Below are positions 46,986 to 59,880 of a stretch of 64,000 nt of DNA, one piece after another; positions within the stretch are counted from its first letter, which is position 1; every line of letters begins with the position of its first letter. The position numbers and the translations under genes are program-made. Origin of the DNA: Anas platyrhynchos (Eukaryota; Chordata; Aves; Anseriformes; Anatidae); the NCBI RefSeq assembly GCF_047663525.1, contig NC_092593.1, forward strand, positions 23,958,501 to 24,022,500, in the 5' to 3' direction. The notes under the pieces were generated by a model. It was not told where the DNA came from. It did not search any database and saw only the letters and a program-made list of their open reading frames with translations.

Positions 46986-49900
46986 ACAGATAAAATTGAT
47001 AAATTCTAGTTGTATGCACACTAGTGTACAAGCATGCTCTCCTGGAAACATGTACCTGGTTTCCAATTTTTCCATTTGCAGTCCCTTGATCATCAAATGG
47101 GGGGAGACAAGTGAGCAGCCACAACTTGCTCTCTTTTTGAGCACCTTTGGAAAGATATCCCTCCAAAAATTCCCCAATCCACAGGAAAATAGGTGAGAAT
47201 GCAGTCCTACTATCTAATATTCCTGGGAAGGCTTTGGCATTTGTTTCTATGCAGCTCTCTGTGCTGCAGAATCATACTACTTTGTTACAGTCTTTGCCTT
47301 CTTCATCTTCTTAGGCCCCCTTACTCTTTTCAAGACAACTATTTCTTATTGGGGGAATCTTTGCAGCCTCATTTCTAGTGTTCCAGGCTCTTGACTTTCC
47401 CAGTCCTAATGGTCAACGTGCAGGAGCACAATGCCTTTTAATTAGTGATTTGTCTCTTGTCTCTTAATTTAAGCTATGCATTTAAGTACAAAAGATGACC
47501 TCCTTTTCTTGCATTGTTTACTCTTCAAGGAGAAGGAGGAAATAAGGTTTTGGTATTTTCCAACTGTAAGTAGCTAAGAACTGAGGATGAAACCATTTAA
47601 GAATTTTTCTGTGGTGTTTTACAGAGTCAAAAGGCATGCACCCATCAAAGTAACTTGGCGGAGGGAGGGGAGGGGAAGGTAGGGAAGAGGAGCAAGCGGA
47701 AGAGCAGAGCTTGATACAATCTTTTTAACTGGAAAACATGCTTACTCAAAACTTACACCTTTACCATTCAGTGCTTCACAGTCAGCTGTCTCAAACTACT
47801 TCTGTAATAAAAAAAAAAAAACCTAGGCTAGCCTTTCAGCAATGTAATGTGAGTGCACCTACTACTGAATTCATACAATTAGAATAATAGTTACAGGCAG
47901 AGTGCAGAACTCTTCTAGCGCTGCGATTATTTTAAAGTATTTAGTGAATTGTTCTCTGATGCAAGATACAGGCACATCAAGCTTTTTTAATAGAGAGGCA
48001 TTGCTAAGAGTATTTTTACATTAGAGAAGGTAGGTGAGAATGAGCTGCTGTTGCAATGGTTCAGAAGTTTAGATTTGAAGTGGCAGAAGTTGTACTTAAT
48101 GCAGAACAGCATTATTTCTTAAGCTAAAAGAGTATTAAAATTCAAATGCGCAAGCATTGGGAACTTGCAGAATGAAGGTTGCCTAAGAAAGCTCTCTTGC
48201 TCCTCTCCATTCCCCTCATTTCTGTTATGATGCAGTCCTTGATGAATCACCATCAGCTTTTTTCCCCAAGAGCAATTGTTTCATTCAGCACAAAGACTGA
48301 AAATGAATTGAGGTTGCATGGTTAAAGGAGACTATAAAATTCCTGCTTAACTTGTTGCACATTTTAGAAATTATATAGTGAACTAAAGTGCTTTATGGTT
48401 AAGCCTGGAGAATTGGATCTTATCTTTGACTGTAACACTGAAGTTTGTGAGGATTGTTGCCATTTCTCTGAAGCTCCTCTGGAAAAATCCTGTCTGTCCA
48501 TCACTGTTTCCCTTTTTCCCCATAAATTTTAGGTAAACCTGGGGCTTTCTTGTGTTTGATTAGGGGAAACAGTTCTGACTAGTGTGCCATAGATCCAAAA
48601 CTCCAGAATCATCAAGCAGCATCTTTGCAGACTTAACTGTATTGTGTATGTATGCACGCATGTGTGCAGTGAGTCCAATATTTTTAGAAAGCTTTGGTTC
48701 TGCTGTGCAAATGTGACAGTCATCCTGCTTGTATAGTGGGTCTGGCATGCTGCTGAGTGTGCATGATGCAGTGTATCTGTATGTCAGGAGTAAGCTAAAA
48801 CACAGCCTACAAGTGGTGGTATGCTGTGCCAGTGCAAACATCTTTGCAGTGTATGTGTAGGAGATCTGATGGTTTTTCTTTTTTTACAAATCTGAGGCAA
48901 CTATATGCATCATGCTACACAAGCACTTCAAGTAAACTTTTCCTTTAGGTTCAGGGGACTTGTGTTTGTACTTATTTTCTGTTACTTGAATACAAGGCCT
49001 GGACATAAAATGCAGAAGTGTTCGCTCAAAGCAGACAGTTTGGAGCAGAGTTATCTTTGCTCAAGATGGTGCTCTAAAGTATGGGATAATATGGGGCTTG
49101 TGATGTAGGTGCCAGGTGAAATACTGAGAGTCTGCACAGTCAATTGGGGAGGGGAAAAAAAAACAAACAACAAAACAAGCAAAAAAAACTGTTAATTTGT
49201 GTCCTCTAATTGCCCTTTTTGTCCTATGTCAGGATCTGGAGTTTTAATGTGACCCTGAAGTTGCCTGTTTGTTTAGGTGATATTAACAGTCCCTGGCAGT
49301 GTCAGTGCTCTGAAAAACCTTAAGTGATGGGTGTCTGAGTTTGCCCATCTAAGATGTGAAAGAAGAATCAACTGAATGACTTGAACAGCTACTCAGGAGA
49401 GCATTAGTTAGATGTACTGGTCTTCCCCAGCTAAATGCTAGTTTGTGTTAGTTGCTTTAAACTCACACAACAATTCTGGTTGGATGTGGTGTTCATCCCA
49501 CCACTTAAATTGTACTATAGCACTACAGCTAAGTAGCTGTCACACTGCTTTTCCAGGTCTTTTCATGAGCAAGTACTAACGCTGTCTGCTCTGGGGAGGA
49601 GCATTAGGTTCCTGTACTGGGGGAGAAAAAAATCATCATCTATATTGCTCTTTTTGGTGGCTAGTGAACTGGCAAGAACTGCACAGATTACTCTGTGTGC
49701 ACGCACATGCTCTGTTGTAGTAATAGCACTTTAATGGTTGTAAGTAGAATTTCGTATGCTTATCTGTAAGTGATTTGGATTTCAGCTGTGTTCATCAGCT
49801 GTAGTTTCTGTTGGCATTGAACAGGGCTTTTGAACCTTCTGAAAATGAGATAATACAGACTTCATAAATTATGCTAAATAATGTCCCATAGAAATTATTT

Positions 49901-52900
49901 TATCCATTTAGTGAATCATATCCGCATGGTCAGCAGAACAGCCTTTTGTTAGTGTAACTGTAGAAAGATACTAATTTGCTTATGTTGCCTGAATGTCTAC
50001 ATTAAAGTATTTCTGATCGTTAAGTGCAACGAGGCCATTCTCAAGAGGGCTGTGTATCCAGAATGTGATCTGCAAGTCTGATTGCAATTAGCTGTCCGCA
50101 ATGGGTCTCGTGGCTCCTAGTTGAGACCTTTTCCTTTAGTGGTACAAGCTGCTACTGGAGTACCTGAAGTGGGGCAGAGCCCAGGCTTGTAATGCACAGT
50201 GGAGTTCAGTTTCCCTTGCATGCTTCCTCTCCCTTCCTGTTAATAGTCCATTTTCTGACGCAAGGTATTTCATCTTGTTATATCTGCTCAGTCTACAGAG
50301 ATATCTAATGTCTGCAATGCCAGGCACCTCCACTCTTCTGATCACTCTATCAATGCATGAGAGACAGGAGGAATAACCATATGGAAGTGGAAGCAGTTGA
50401 AGGTGAAAACAGCATGTGATTTTTGTGCAGAGGTCCAGTTCAGGAATTCATGTTCTCAGCATACCATTTTTCTAAACTTTCTATCTGTGTTTATTAAACA
50501 TATTTGACAAAGATTCTGTGGGAGTTCTTCACAGAATGTGATATTTGAACTGCAGGTGCACTGCTAAGCTTTTCTCCAGAACAAACTGGAGACCTTACAA
50601 ATAAATGAAGGAGGGTCAAAGTTCATTGACAGTCATTGTAGCAAAGGCACAAAGGGTGATCCTGGAGCCTACAGTATTGCTAGGTAATCCCCCCTACTCC
50701 AGCAGAGGTTACTGGTCTTCTGGATGTATATGTGTAGGATGTAACTCAAAATTGATACTGCTTTTTAAAATATCTAACTTGCTTCTAAGATAATCAATCT
50801 GAATATAGAATTAAAAAATGTTGGGATTTATTTTCAGATTGATAGATGATGATTCTCATCTGCAAAAACAATTCAAAATACTGTTCTGGTATTTTGAAGT
50901 ACTTAAGAGAAGACAGAATCCTAGTTTTTTTTTTCTATCTTTTCCCTGATTTGTTTTTTAACCACTTATTTCTACACAGCCTCTTATTTTTGAAATATAA
51001 ATAATCTAGTTTTGCTTGCACAGTCCCACTTGTGTAACTTGTTTCTACTTGCTGTTCTAGAGGCTTTTTATAGTTTCACAAGAGCAGAATTAGTCAAATA
51101 GTTTTAAAATAACACCAATTATGAAAATTTTCTAGTGGACACCTGAGAACAACACATACAGAACGCTTCTTTCTACCATTACTTGACATTTTTGTCATTT
51201 TTCAGTAACAGGTTGAGTGAGAGAATGAGCAGGAACTAGGAAGAGAACCAGAAGAAAGAGACAGAATATGGAGGGAAAAAAAAAAAAAAGATAATTAAAA
51301 AATGGGTTTCTGATTTTGAGGCAACAAAATAGAAAATAGTTGAAGAGGTAAGGCATGGAGGGTTTCCAGGGGAAAGTCAAATCTGATACTGGGAAAATTA
51401 GGATAATATAAACTACTTCTGTCATGAGACAGACAAGATAGAACTGTGGTGATCTGGAAGCCATTCGCTACCAGGTGTTGGGTTTAAGGACTGGAAGTCT
51501 TTTGGGTGGCTGTCTCTCGTGAATGAACCACATAAGCTCATAAGTTGATTTGTAGTAGCTTTATTTTTTTTTGTCTTACCTTACTTTTAAAATACACAGC
51601 ATGAGAGCTGTACTCACCATGTCATGCACCATGTATTTTCATATGCACATAATACCACCGCACAAAGATTACTTTTAAAGCTGTATCTGTTATTCCAAAA
51701 CATGTGCTTTCTCTTGAGCCTTTTTATCTTGTTGGGTAACCTCATTCTTTGCCTGTGTGGTGCTTCTGTTCCTTCTTGCATTCACAGCCCGCCCTGTGGC
51801 TGTAGTTGCTTTAAGTTCATTGAAAAGCTTGCAGCACAAATTCACATCAGGCAGCTCATCCACAGCCTGTACTTTTGGCAGGAACAAATACAACAACAGC
51901 AGCTTGAGTTAGGCAGGATCAGGCCTCCTGGGGCCAGACTGATTCTGTACTGCACATGAAACAGTAAAGGTGTTTCCAGACAGCTCTGCCAGCTGAAATT
52001 GTGGAAGATAAAAATGAAACAGCTCTGTGCTGGGTGGCTGTAAGAGCAGTGCTCACCTGTGCACTCTGCTTGGTTACAAATCCTTTGTAGGAAGCTGAAA
52101 GAAGCAGCTGCTTGTAGGGATGATGGCCTTCATGGCCTTGGGGCCTTATAAACACCATAAATCACAGCTTTTAAATAACTTTTCAGTACTGTACAATCCC
52201 TGTATCTCAGAGCTCAAATCCACAGCCCTACCACCCATGCGTGGCACTGCCAGATTTTCTCTTGAATAGAAACAGCTAAACTGAAGGGTAAAAAGTTACA
52301 CAGTTTACACATATGACTGTAAACCAGATAACTTTCCTATATTTGTGTCTCCATTAAAATGGAAGCGGGAGCTTTACATTGATGAAGACTTAAAAACAAA
52401 CAAACAAACCTGAAATGCCATAAACAAATAACGGAAGGTGTTAAGAGACAAAATGGCATAGCACAGATTGTAGTCTGCTACCAGTAGTACTGTAAAATTC
52501 TGATAAATACTGCTTCTAGATGTAGAAACTTTTAATGATTGCTCTGAAAACAGAAAAGTCAATGAGGAGAAAAAAAAATAATAATGGAAACAGTGCAATT
52601 TGTGGTTAAGGGGAAAAAAACAGTTTTAAAGGAATGGGAGAGTTTAGACCTTCTCATGCTGGCTAGTAATATGGTTACAAAATTGAAATATATTGTCTCT
52701 TTTAAAGTTGTACTATTTAGCCCTTCTCTTTGGCAATTCAAATTGATTTTCAAGAAACGTAATTACATTTTGATATTAAAATTGAGCTTAAAAATCCTAA
52801 TTGTGAAGAGTTTATTTAATAAATTCTAAACAGAAAATCAATGACATATGTGACACATAATGAAGATACAGCTTATAAGAAATGCAATTTACTTATTACA

Positions 52901-55900
52901 ATAATGCTTTACATGGCAATCTGAGTATTAGCTCATATTGGGCCCTATCACTGGTTGCAAAAGAAGGGAACCTGCTCTATTCTTGCTGTACAACAAGGCT
53001 TTTAGCTCAGGGAACAAAGCTAAACAATGGTTTCATTCAAAGCATGTTTATAGCTGGAATCTTCTGAGATTTTTGTCTGTCAAAATTGGGTAGAATACAT
53101 ATACCCTAAAGCAATCCTCTCTCATGGATCCATGTAGGTTGGAAGTTCCTGAGCTAAAATCTATCGTGGGTCACGTGGTAGCTGAGGTACCTCTTTCTAT
53201 GTAGTAGTTAGTCAGGAAGAATGCAGCAGGTACTCACACTGATTTGATTGCAAGTGATTACCAAGTCAATAGGATGTTTGTTATCTGATTGTTGTTGATG
53301 CGTGTGGTTCTTGGCAATTTTTCACATAATAGCCCCATCACTTCCTTTTAACACCTCTGAAATGCTAAATAGAGGATGAAAGAAAATCTTGGCATGCAAA
53401 CCTGGTGCAGCATATTGACATACTACCTTAATGGAGGAGTAAATCAACATAGCGTGATCTCAAAGTCAAATTCAGCCAGCAGAAAATTCTCATGAAAACT
53501 TATTAGACATAGGCAAGGAATTAAGAGTAACATTAACAGGGGAATATATTTGAAATGGTGAATGAGCCATTATGATACTTTTTTATAAGTTGCTTCCTTT
53601 GTACTCTAGGGTAAATTGGTCTGCAATAAGGTAGTAGATATAAGGTAATAGATATTGATGTGAGGCTATTGTCATCTACTTTAGCACCATGCATCTGGCT
53701 ACTCAATTCTCTTACTGTGACGTTTTTTCTTTAAAGTCTACAGACTTGGGCTTAGGAAGAAATCTACGAATTTCACTTCTTAGCTGAGTTGTTAGCTCCT
53801 ATCTTGCATAATGGCATAACGACCCCAGCGTTTCTTGGGGTCTGTTTCCTTGGCACACCAGACAATATAAGAAACACAGATCTATTTATTTTTGCATAGG
53901 CTATTTGCGGCAATTTCAAGATGCCTTAGATTAGGTTCTCAGCTTTCCTGAGGTTGTAAGAGGGGGTGATCCAACAACCCGTAAATATTTTGCAGAAGAC
54001 TGAAAGCAGATAGGGTAATACTTTGAAGCAGCTCTTTTAGCTGTGATGCCACTAAACCACTGCAAATGATAGCTTTCCTAGGATATAACTCTGGGATAAA
54101 CTCTCTCGTTGTTTTGTCGACTCATTGTGCTCTTTCTTTGTAGCAAGTTCTTTGGTGAGTCTTTAAAACAGATCTAAATAGCATGAGGCTAAGAATAAAT
54201 GTGGCTTACCTGCTGACATATGGGAGTTAGTACCACCCACAGTGTAAAGTATTCAAATACAAGGTGAGACCTGAAGAATGTAAAAATAAGAAAATGAACT
54301 GAGTCTGAATAGGCTAACTGGTCACCTAACTGGAAACTATAGGTAACAGATGAAAGGACTGCAGTTTGAAAAAATAAAAAGTAGCTGTTGAAGAGGAGAT
54401 CTAGAACAATGAGAAAGAGAGCTCTATTAAAATTACCTCCAGTGATCTTTGACCAGAGATGCAATAGCAGAGGAGCAGCCTTTTGGTAATACATCTGCAG
54501 GACCTTGCTAAGACTGAAAGAGTTAATTGCTAACCAGACACTACTCTATGTTTAGAGAAAGCGTTTACAAATCTTGACATGAGAGTAAAGAAGATACAGA
54601 TATCCTGGGAAATCTTCCAGCTGTTCTGGTGGAGTTCTCTTTTCTGGAAGTGCAAATGAGTAACTTCTTCAGCTGTCATTTTAAGAAATCCAGGACATTG
54701 TTAACAGATCATATTTAGTCATGGGGACATAAAAACTCTATTTGGAAATGCAAATATATACTGGAAATATCTTCTGAAAGTGAAATGATAAGCAACTTCA
54801 CAAAGCAGGAAAACTGGAAGTTACTTTAAGTATCAGAACTTTGTCCTTATCCTGGGCACACTAAATCCCCCACTAAATCTCTCTCCCAATGTGTCTGTTA
54901 CATATAAGGACAGCAAGTGTGGAGTGGTTATATTTAACCAGTGAAACAAAATCAAAGGCAATGGCATATTAACAAAACAACAACAACAAAAAAACCACCA
55001 CCAACAAAAAATTATGCACTGTATATCTTGAACAAGTGACTTTTTAAAGCTTTTAATCGAGTCCACAGACTTCTAAAAGCATACACATGCTTTACAAAAT
55101 GGTAAGAACACTTTTAATAAGTTGTATCAATTTAAAAATATTCCTCAGATTTCTTCTGCAGTCAATACCTTTTCAGTTTTACCAAGTAAGACTTGATTTA
55201 CTTAGGTGAAGATTTCTTATGCTTCTTATATACACATAAGTACCTAGGTTTTTTCCTTAAAGATTTTATACTGTTTTGGTTTTGTAGTCTGAACAGTAAA
55301 AGAAATCATGTATTCTGCTGAAGATGAAGCCTATGAAGATTAAGCACTACTATCCATTGCTGAAATCAAGTATGAAACAAACTCTTTTCCTTATCTCTGG
55401 GTGCAGATAACTAGCTATACAGATTATCTACAGTACAGATTTTGTTTATAGGAGATTTAACCGCTCCAGATGATTTATCATATGTTTGTCTTCAAAGATT
55501 CTTGGAATTCTGCCAAACGTCATTTTAGATTTGCTTTTCAGATTTCTAGTTTTTTGTATTTAATAGGGGTATCCTTAATACAATTCTTAGAAACTATATT
55601 TGTAGGATATTTACGTATTGTTTGAGTTTTAAAGAATCTCTGTGTGTTTCTACTTCACTTTCCAGCTTCTTCAATGAGAAGAAATTACTATCCTTTTCTC
55701 TTCCAGAATGCTGAAGAATGCTTTAGGTCTTATTCCTATGCTGATCGACAACTGTAGAAAGTATTTTTAATATATTCTATACATGTCTTATGTTATTCCA
55801 CTTTATGATTTCTCATGCTCTGTAGTACATTTTGTGTAAAGGAGAGAGAAAAATAGTACTGATATGGATAGGCCAGTGCATGTGGATTGTCACTACTGAA

Positions 55901-56374
55901 TGGCTCTAACCACCAGAGAGCAAATGGGTAAGAACTGGGGAAAACATGTTTTTTCCAAATTCTTTTTAGGGGAATAGAAAAACACACAAACAAGAAGATA
56001 AAGGACTAAGATTCTGATTTTACTCCCAGGGAGGATGGGGGAAAAGTAGAAGAATGTTTTCATACCTAGAGATGCTGTTTGTCCTTCCTTTCTCACACCT
56101 AACCGATCAGGAAGAAAAGAATAACAAATCTGATGCCTGAGAGTGTCGACACAAGGCACAGAGACTGTCCTTCCTTGGGCAACTTTCTGGAGGCAACAGG
56201 CAGGCACTTTTAAGCAGGATCTGAAAAGGAAACCACTGTGCTTAATAGCTACAGCTATCCTTCATTCTGTCATATAATCCCTGCTTAAAAGTATCTGTCT
56301 TCAGCTCCATACTGTCATGTCACAGCAAGCCATCCAATTTAATAATGCTTTGTATGGAAAGGTTCTTCCCAGTC

Positions 56375-57010
56375 ATTGTTTTAAACCTGCTGCCTGATCA
56401 TTTACTGCGTCTCCCTTAGGTATTGTGTAATGAAAAATAGCAAATGATTATTTCCTGTTGGGCTCCTACATCTCGCTCATGATTTCATGAATCTGAAGAC
56501 AATCCGTACTCCCTCCGTTTCCCAGTTAGAAGTTATCTCATCACACAAATTTCTGTACATTTCCATACACAGAACATTTAGCCTTGTATGTTTTCTAGAT
56601 CCCCCCCTTTCCCATGAAGGAGACAAACCTGTAAACACTATTCAAGTACACAAGAGATTTACACAGCAGCGTAATGAGCTCTTCTGCTTTGTTCTCAGAT
56701 GCTTTTGGAGTCATTTCTAACATTGTTTGCCTTCTTGACTGCTGCTGAGTAGCAGGCTAATGTTTGCAGAAAACTATTCACAATGACTCCCAATGATAAA
56801 AGCTAATTTAGAGTCCATTATTGTGTGTGTTTAGTTAGGGTTATTTTCATTGCTATTTACATTAGTTACTGTCGTATAATTTCATCTGCCATCTTGCTGC
56901 CTGATCACTTGCTATTGTGAGATCCTTCTACAACTGCTCACAGTCAGCTTCAGTTTTGTTTGTCATGAATAATTTTGTGTCATTAGGAAACTTCAGAGAC
57001 TCCTGGTCCT
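56375..57010 (-). mobile_element. Ancient CR1/L3-type LINE relic
   Basis: Plus-strand phrases such as CATTGTTTGCCTTCTTGACTG, AACTATTCACAATGACTCC, AATTTCATCTGCCATCTTGC and TGAATAATTTTGTGTCATTA follow the order of the reverse complement of a CR1-clade LINE common in turtles and crocodilians. It is highly diverged and not the modern avian CR1 type. Confidence 0.65.
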
Positions 57011-58227
57011 TGCAGAAGGAATTTTAGGCTATTCAAGTACAATGCTTTTCAGCCAGAAGTACTCTAATCCATTCAGTCCTAAGGAGAACTCAAAGAAGAA
57101 AGTCAGTAATGTAGTGTTGGGTAGTCAGTATCTGGGAAAGAAACTGGAGGTTGATCTGGTTTTCTACTTGGGAGAGAGGTACCTGATGTCAGTTGTGATG
57201 TCCGCTGTGCTTTCTGACACTTGGAGATGATTTTTCAGCCTTGTGCACTCCTATAACTCGAGGACACATCCTTTCCATCACTGGTGCTTGCCTTTTGCAT
57301 TGTTCACTGCACTGCTGTGATCCTCCCAGCACATCCTGAATTTTCGTTCTGCCTAATTTATTGCCTGCCACTCCTCAGTGCTCTTTGGTGCTCTGCTTTG
57401 TGCTCATTCTTCAAAGCATTTCCATTTCACTAGCTACTGCTGCTGTACTCTCTCAGTTTTGCATAATTCGAATTAATCTGCAGAAAGGCAAGGTGTAGCT
57501 TGCAAATATCTTAAAAAAACATGTCTGGGATCTGTTCCTTGCCTGCAGGTACGGGTTTTCCAAACACATGTACAAATCCTAACAATAAACAGCAACAAAG
57601 AAGAACAATACTTTCACTACAGGAGAAGATACATATTGCTTTAGGGTTTCTTCAAGTAAATATTTTAATGCCCATAGATCTACTTACCCTCATCATAGGG
57701 ATGGTAGAAAAGTGTTTAATATACTTAGTAAATTTCCCCCATTAAAGAATGGGATATTTGAAAGACATTTGTGTCCTGCTAAGAATTATGGAAAAAATTA
57801 TCTGATTTAACCTGTGAAAGTTTTATCTTTGATGGAGAGTTCAAGTGTGTTTTAAAGCTTTCCTTTGGGAGATGTGCCTAAAATAATTATGTAAGATTAA
57901 GACCTATGTATCATTTAAACAAAATGTTTAATATGCCTTTCTACATGTTAGTTTCTCTTTGGTTTAAGTATTGGCAAGTTAGAAAAAAATCTTTGTAGTT
58001 CAGCAACTTTAGAATTTGGTATTGAGATGGTCAGAGAATATTTAAGAACGTGTTGTTCTGAAACAAGACAGCTAACTACCAAGTACAGTTTTCTGAAGTT
58101 TCTTTCAGTCTGTGTCCTCTTTTTTAGGTTAGTAATGTTGAGTGCCCACCTGACTTAGCTTACTTTGATGCCTCCTAAAATCCTGCTTCATGTTTTTACA
58201 CTATTGGAAACTGCATCTAGAAAGAAA

Positions 58228-58246
58228 AACACACACACACACACAA
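58228..58246. repeat. (CA)n microsatellite
   Basis: About nine CA dinucleotides. Confidence 0.9.
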
Positions 58247-58599
58247 TGTTACTTAATGAATTCCCTTACTTACTTTCACGGCATTTAAAATGAGACTTGC
58301 AAAATCAGCTGAGAGAATAATGGATTTTTTTTTTATTTTCTGAGAAGCTTGTTGTAGACTAAGGGGGCTGTGTCAAGAGAACCTCCTCTGATGGTCTCTG
58401 CTTCAACAGGAAAACAGACAGAGCTCTTCATCCGCCACAGTCCCCCAAACGATCTGCTGTACAACGATGGTACAGTGGAACCTCCAGTTTGAGAAATGGG
58501 GGAAAACACCCCAGCGGCATGCACCCTGTCTATCTTAGCTTATTGAATTGTCTAGGCCCTGTCATTATCTCGCTGGGCTCCTGTAACTCTCGCTACTTT

Positions 58600-59880
58600 C
58601 ATGAACTCGCCATCGCCACTCTTCCCCACCTTGTACCCCTGAAGCTTGCCCCCAGCGGCATCCTGTCCTCCCGGCCTTTCGGTCCCTCTCTCCAGCGGGT
58701 GCCGTAGGAGGCCTCGGGGCAGCGCCGGAGCCTGCAGCCTGCCCGCGGCTACCCGTGACAGCCGGGGGCGGCCCCGCGGGAGCAGCGCAGCCTCCAGAGG
58801 TGTGTCTGGGCTGTCACGGCAGCTGTCACGGAGCATCTACAGGGGCTAAAAAATAATAATAATAAAGCACGCTCATCAAACTAAGGAAGCGATTTCTCCT
58901 GCGCTGAGCGACAGCACCTAGCAGCTGCCGCTATCAGGGGACAAAGAGCGCGGGGCCGGGCACGGCGCTGGCTGCACCGGGGCTCAGCCACGCCGCTGCC
59001 CCCCTCACTGCTCCGGGCTCCGGTCCCCTCCGGTCCCTTCCCTTCCCGTCCCCTGCCCTCCGCCCGGCCCCGCCGAGCCCCCCGGCTACCTGCCCTGCCC
59101 TGCCCTGTCCCCGCCGCCTGTCGCCGGCGGGTGCCATGCGGCGCCGAGGGCACCTTGTGCGGGCGGGGCGGGGGGCGGCGCGGCGGGGCTGCGGCGGCGG
59201 CGTGGCGGAGCGGCGGAGCGGCTGCCCGCCCCCTGCTTCCCTGCCTGCCTCCCTCCCTCCCTCCGTCAGACGGGCGGGGAGCTGCGGCGGGCGGGAGCGG
59301 GAGCGAGAGCGGCGGCGGCGGCGGGGCGCAGCCGCCCGGGCCGCAGCGGGGATGCGCCGCGGATCCCAGCGACGAGGTGGGGGCGCCGAGCGGCTGGGCG
59401 GTGGTGGGAGGGGGGGGGGCGCGGCGCCGGGCCCGGCGGGGTGCGGAGCGGTGCGGGGTGCGGTGCGGGGTGCGGTGCGGTGCCGCCATCAGGGTGGGAG
59501 CGAGGCGGCGGCGGCGGCTGCGGGGCCCAGTGCGGGAGCCGGGGCCTGATCCGGCAGCGGGCGCCGCGGCGGGGCCGGGGCGAAGCCGGCGTTACGTAAC
59601 CGGCGGCCGAGAGCCCCCGGCCCCGCGGCTCCCCCCGCGCGTTGGAGACCCCCCCCCCGGCAGCCCCCGGCCCCCCGAGGCGGGCGGTGGGACGCGGCCC
59701 CGCCAGGTCCGTGCGCCGCCGGGGCGCTGCGCGGAGCCGGTGCTGGCGCTGGGTACCGCCGTGTGCCCGTTCTCCCAATCGCTGTCAGAAATAGGGGCAG
59801 GGATGGCCGGCGTTCCCGCTGTCCTGGCATTGCTGCAAAACCCGTGCGAGCGCTCGGGCTACGTATGAATTCATTAAAGC
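58600..59880 (+). promoter_or_regulatory. OSBPL6: CpG island, probable OSBPL6 promoter and non-coding first exon
   Basis: GC-rich block of about 1.3 kb where the next plus-strand gene after RBM45, OSBPL6 (an oxysterol-binding-protein-related lipid-transfer protein), is expected from conserved synteny. No OSBPL6 coding sequence is visible; in mammals its 5' exons are non-coding. A donor-like GACGAG|GTGGGGGC at 59376/59377 could end the first exon. The gene name rests on position only. Confidence 0.5.
59436..59484. repeat. GGTGC/GTGCGG minisatellite-like repeat
   Basis: Irregular tandem GTGCGG(GG) units within the CpG island. It gives Arg-Thr-Pro-His-like repeats in open frames, which are not genes. 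Confidence 0.8.

Larger units (their letters stand above)
46990..58600. other. Intergenic, RBM45 to OSBPL6 promoter
   Basis: No gene recognised in 11.6 kb. Apart from the old CR1 relic at 56375-57010 and a (CA)n at 58228-58246, the stretch is AT-rich single-copy DNA by eye. A 111-codon open frame at 51624-51959 has no recognisable family. Confidence 0.6.

Noticed and set aside
51624-51959. 111-codon plus-strand frame with an overlapping minus-strand frame
   Set aside because: No domain, no splice context and no family recognised; within chance length for 64 kb.
58881-59868. Long open frames on both strands near the OSBPL6 island (202 and 245 codons)
   Set aside because: They reflect CpG-island composition; no OSBPL6 sequence or other family appears.
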